Below are positions 56,936-60,000 of a stretch of 60,000 nt of DNA, in pieces. The notes beneath the pieces are model-generated. The model was not told the origin of the DNA. It ran no database searches and was given only the letters and a program-made list of their open reading frames with translations. This stretch comes from Hydractinia symbiolongicarpus. Its lineage: Eukaryota; Cnidaria; Hydrozoa; Anthoathecata; Hydractiniidae. Position numbers and translations under genes: made by a program. Every line of letters starts with the position of its first letter. Within the stretch, counting starts at the first letter, position 1. The stretch covers positions 19,343,650 through 19,403,649 of the forward strand of contig NC_079887.1 in the NCBI RefSeq assembly GCF_029227915.1, written 5' to 3'.

Positions 56936-57449
56936 GCTAGCTAAACGGTTAAAGTAAGCTAGCTATATGTTATCTAAGTTCTGTTATTATGCCAGCTAAG
57001 TGGGCAGTTTTATACTAGCTAGCTTTAGGTGGCAGTAAGGATAAGAAGGGGTTCATCAATGTAAAGAAATAGTGATCTACTAGCTGTACATACCCTTTCT
57101 TCGTTTTCCTCAAAATACCCTTCTACCCTATCATCAAGCTATCATCAACTAAATTTTCGTTTCAAGCGCTATGTATCTGAGGAAATGTCATGTGATATTA
57201 GTAAGAGTAACTTATGAATCACGTGGTTAATGCTGTATGCCGACCTGATCTTAACTGAAAATGGCGTGTCTCGACCAGCCGGATTTTCACGGAAGAAATG
57301 ACCATAAAAAATATTTGGGTAAGTGGGTCAAAAGTCGGACGTTTTAAAATTTGATGTACTAGGAGAAAACGCGGAAATTCGTTACGCTCTAATATATTTA
57401 TGGGAACGAGGAAAATAGCTCCGTTCGAGCAATGGCTCTCTCTCCGCAA
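56936..57449 (-). repeat. module A variant, spacer of the palindrome
   Basis: Direct match of 59404-59923 and inverse of 53917-54440. Ends CTCTCCGCAA. Confidence 0.9.
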
Positions 57450-57472
57450 TCAATATAGAAAGTGTTGCGGAG
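57442..57472. repeat. 31-bp module junction, CTCCGCAA-N15-TTGCGGAG
   Basis: Perfect 8-bp inverted arms around TCAATATAGAAAGTG. The same structure occurs at 52224-52254, 53894-53901/53917-53924 and 59916-59946, and with one changed base and a 14-bp spacer at 43766-43795. Confidence 0.9.
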
Positions 57473-58650
57473 AGGTTGCCAAGGCAAAGGCATTAAGCAC
57501 GGCAAGGAAAGGGCAAAGGCAGGCAAGGAAATAGGAAGAGGAATCATGAAGGCAGGGGTAGGAAAGGCATGATGGGAGCCACAGGCAAGGACATAGTAGG
57601 CAGGCACCAGAAAAGGCATAGGAAGGGTAGGCAAAGAAAGGCACGGTCAGTGCTAGCAAGGCAATGGAACGGCAAGGCAGGGGTGCATGACTTTAATAGA
57701 AAATCTCCACCTTACAACTCAAAGATTGCGTATACTCAATATGTCTAAGTTAAGTATCATATTAGTCCAGGAGTATAGAAAATATTGAGGTGCAAATATT
57801 TCAAGTTCAATATCTCAAAAAAAAGTCTCAAATTTATCTCAGGTCAATACACAGTGAATCATAGCAGAATTATGTGCCATTACAAGTATTTAAACAATCG
57901 GTCATAACGACATATCATTTTTTGATAAATCTGAGATTAACTTGGTTCCAATGACAACAACATTAAAAAGTCAAGATATAGAAATAATCAGAGAAGTCTT
58001 ACTCAAAGATTACCTATTATATGAAAACCTGGTTGTTGTAGGTGCAAGATAATTATGTTTTTCCTAGCCCTGTCCAGGATTTGAACCTGGATCTCTCATT
58101 TGCATGAGTGTCATAGCCATTAGACCAGCAGGGCATAAACATAAATATAGATACAAAACTTTACAGGTGAGTATTATATACACTTAGGAATTTACGCTGG
58201 TTAAGCCACAAGCAACTGTGTTACCTGGCGTTAAATGCTTGATGGAACAATTAATACAAATTTTAAACTGTACCACACATTCAGGTGGCTCGCTTTAGTA
58301 CAGGTGTGCAGTATATCATAAATCGAGTAAAACACACAACATTAAAGGTGTGTCGGGTGTGTAATTATATTTTTCAGATTCACAAAATATATATTTCCTT
58401 CAACTTTAGCTTGAATAGAAACACAATTTACATATTGTGCCATGTCATAGCGAAAACTGTTTCACAAAATGTTCCTGGTAAAAGTTAAAATATATATGTA
58501 CTTTAATCTGTGGTGCGCCGTTAGTATAGGTAAACAAACCCTTTCAAAAAAACTTTAGCACAACTTCTGTTAAATAGAAACACAGGTATTAGCTTGTCGT
58601 TAACACTAGGCTGAGTGATTAGTACAAATATACTGTGGCGCACATCCGAA
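57452..58650 (+). repeat. right arm of the palindrome (modules B, tRNA-like, C)
   Basis: Direct copy of 45640-46568 but with an extra 274 bp (57913-58186) that includes the tRNA-like stretch. Confidence 0.9.
58067..58134 (-). repeat. tRNA-like SINE head, copy 5
   Basis: Inverse of copy 4 with few changes; A box TGGTCTAATGG and B box GGTTCAAATCC on the minus strand. Confidence 0.65.
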
Positions 58651-59325
58651 AAAACTTTGGTTCAAATAAACAGACAGTAAACACCCTGTTGTTATCCAAC
58701 ACAGCTAAAACAATCATTCAGCAATTTTATTTTGCGGAAAAGTTTTTGTAACATTTAAAAATAAAAACACTGTTCAAAACCTGTTTCTACGCTCCTAAAG
58801 AATCCTGCAATATTTTATAGGAAAAGTTTCTGTGCTAGATCAAAATATCATAAAATCGGACAGCCATAATACATTTTTAAAAAAACCTTTACTGCAACTT
58901 CGGTTTACAAAAACACAGCAGAAACAGCCTGTTGTTAGCCTGTGCAGCTAAAAATCAAATAGCACTATATGTTTTGTTTGCAAACAAGTCTTCATGACAA
59001 TAGGATAAAAATATCTTATTCCAGACTGAACAAAAACATCATTAGAGCCACATGTGTAAGGATCGGGTCAAGTTACAAAAACAGAAATTATTGGGACATT
59101 ATTTGTATACATATCGTGAAATTAGGTAAGAAAGAATGAATACACTTGGAGATTTTTAATACATGTTGACGATTGAACGAGTATTGAAATAATTTTCCCT
59201 TCTGTAACTTCAGCCGCACTGGTGTATGCTCAGCGGCAGGGTTAAAAAAGTTTATTTCCTGACGTGTGTACAATATATATAGCTAGCTACAATCGTCCAT
59301 GAAAATATGGCTCTCTATTCCCCCT
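58651..59325 (+). repeat. module D, second copy
   Basis: Nearly identical to 49940-50600, including the short minus-strand frame at 59088-59273. Confidence 0.9.
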
Positions 59326-59403
59326 TAATGTAGTTTTATCCCAGTTATGTAGTTAATTTTATGCTAGCTTTGTAGCTAGTTTTATGCTATAGCCCTTTTT
59401 TTA

Positions 59404-59923
59404 TAGCTAGCTAAACGGTTAAAGTAAGCTAGCTATATGTTATCTAAGTTCTGTTATTATGCCAGCTAAGTGGGCAGTTTTATACTAGCTAGCTTTAGGT
59501 GGCAGTAAGGATAAGAAGGGGTTCATCAATGTAAAGAAATAGTGATCTACTAGCTGTACATACCCTTTCTTCGTTTTCCTCAAAATACCCTTCTACCCTA
59601 TCATAAAGCTATCATCAACTAAATTTTCGTTTCAAGCGCTATGTATCTGAGGAAATGTCATGTGATATTAGTAAGAGTAACTTATGAATCACGTGGCTAA
59701 TGCTGTATGCCGACCTGATCTTAACTGAAAATGGCGTGTCTCGACCAACCGGATTTTCACGGAAGAAATGACCATAAAAAATATTTGGGTAAGTGGGTCA
59801 AAAGTCGGACGTTTTCATCAAAATTTCACGTACTAGGGGGAAACGCGGAAATTCGTTACGCTCTAATATATTTATGGGAACGAGGAAAATAGCTCCGTTC
59901 GAGCAATGGCTCTCTCTCCGCAA
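59404..59923 (-). repeat. module A variant, second direct copy
   Basis: Matches 56936-57449; then the 31-bp junction and the first bases of a further module A that runs off the window at 60000. Confidence 0.9.
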
Positions 59924-60000
59924 TCAATATAGAAAGTGTTGCGGAGCGTAGAACTGAGTTCCCTAGGTTCGCAAGCGAAAAATTTTAGATGCCACTTTCG

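Larger units (their letters stand above)
43200..60000. other. mosaic of repeat modules, no genes
   Basis: Nearly the whole region is built from a handful of modules in direct and inverted order, described separately below. Pro/Leu/Ala/Cys-rich frames such as 53665-53916 and 56727-56933 are translations of the GGCAAGG module and are not genes. Stretches between about 47.9 and 49.5 kb show no clear partner. Confidence 0.8.

Overview
The window is eukaryotic and strongly AT-rich. It has spliced genes with GT-AG introns, abundant transposon relics and large blocks of repeats. The repertoire (Ty1/copia element, RTE-like LINE with a PHD-like finger, THAP/DDE transposase, Helitron-like ends, crypton-like tyrosine recombinases) fits an early-branching animal. 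A cnidarian, possibly a hydrozoan, is my best guess, but nothing here proves it.

Layout. 1-5.1 kb: intergenic sequence with short Helitron-like elements and an 89-bp minisatellite. 5.2-7.3 kb: a compact three-exon gene for a KMT5A-like SET-domain protein. 7.7-9.9 kb: a frameshifted zinc finger plus tyrosine-recombinase (YR) relic. 13.2 kb: a MITE. 14.9-26.0 kb: a gene of more than 20 exons that joins the same modules in one reading frame: SET domain, long acidic/basic linker, C2H2 fingers, YR domain and a C-terminal region. One 2.9-kb intron of this gene holds two head-to-tail Helitron-like copies and a complex satellite between 100-bp direct repeats. 27.7-29.2 kb: a broken THAP/DDE transposase on the minus strand. 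31.1-31.7 kb: a LINE fragment. 33.3-36.7 kb: a recent but internally deleted copia element with 200-bp LTRs and a perfect 5-bp target duplication. 39.2-42.8 kb: an RTE-like LINE with one stop and one frameshift. 43.2-60 kb: a mosaic of a few repeat modules in direct and inverted order, many joined at a recurring 31-bp junction with inverted 8-bp arms, plus five tRNA-like copies.

The most interesting signal is the pairing of a SET methyltransferase-like domain with a zinc finger and a tyrosine recombinase at two neighbouring loci. In the large gene they appear to be one protein. At the smaller locus the SET part is intact and the YR part is decayed. This resembles a captured or domesticated crypton-like recombinase, comparable in logic to the SET/transposase fusion SETMAR but with an unrelated recombinase. 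Functions are inferred from motifs read by eye; no database search was possible.
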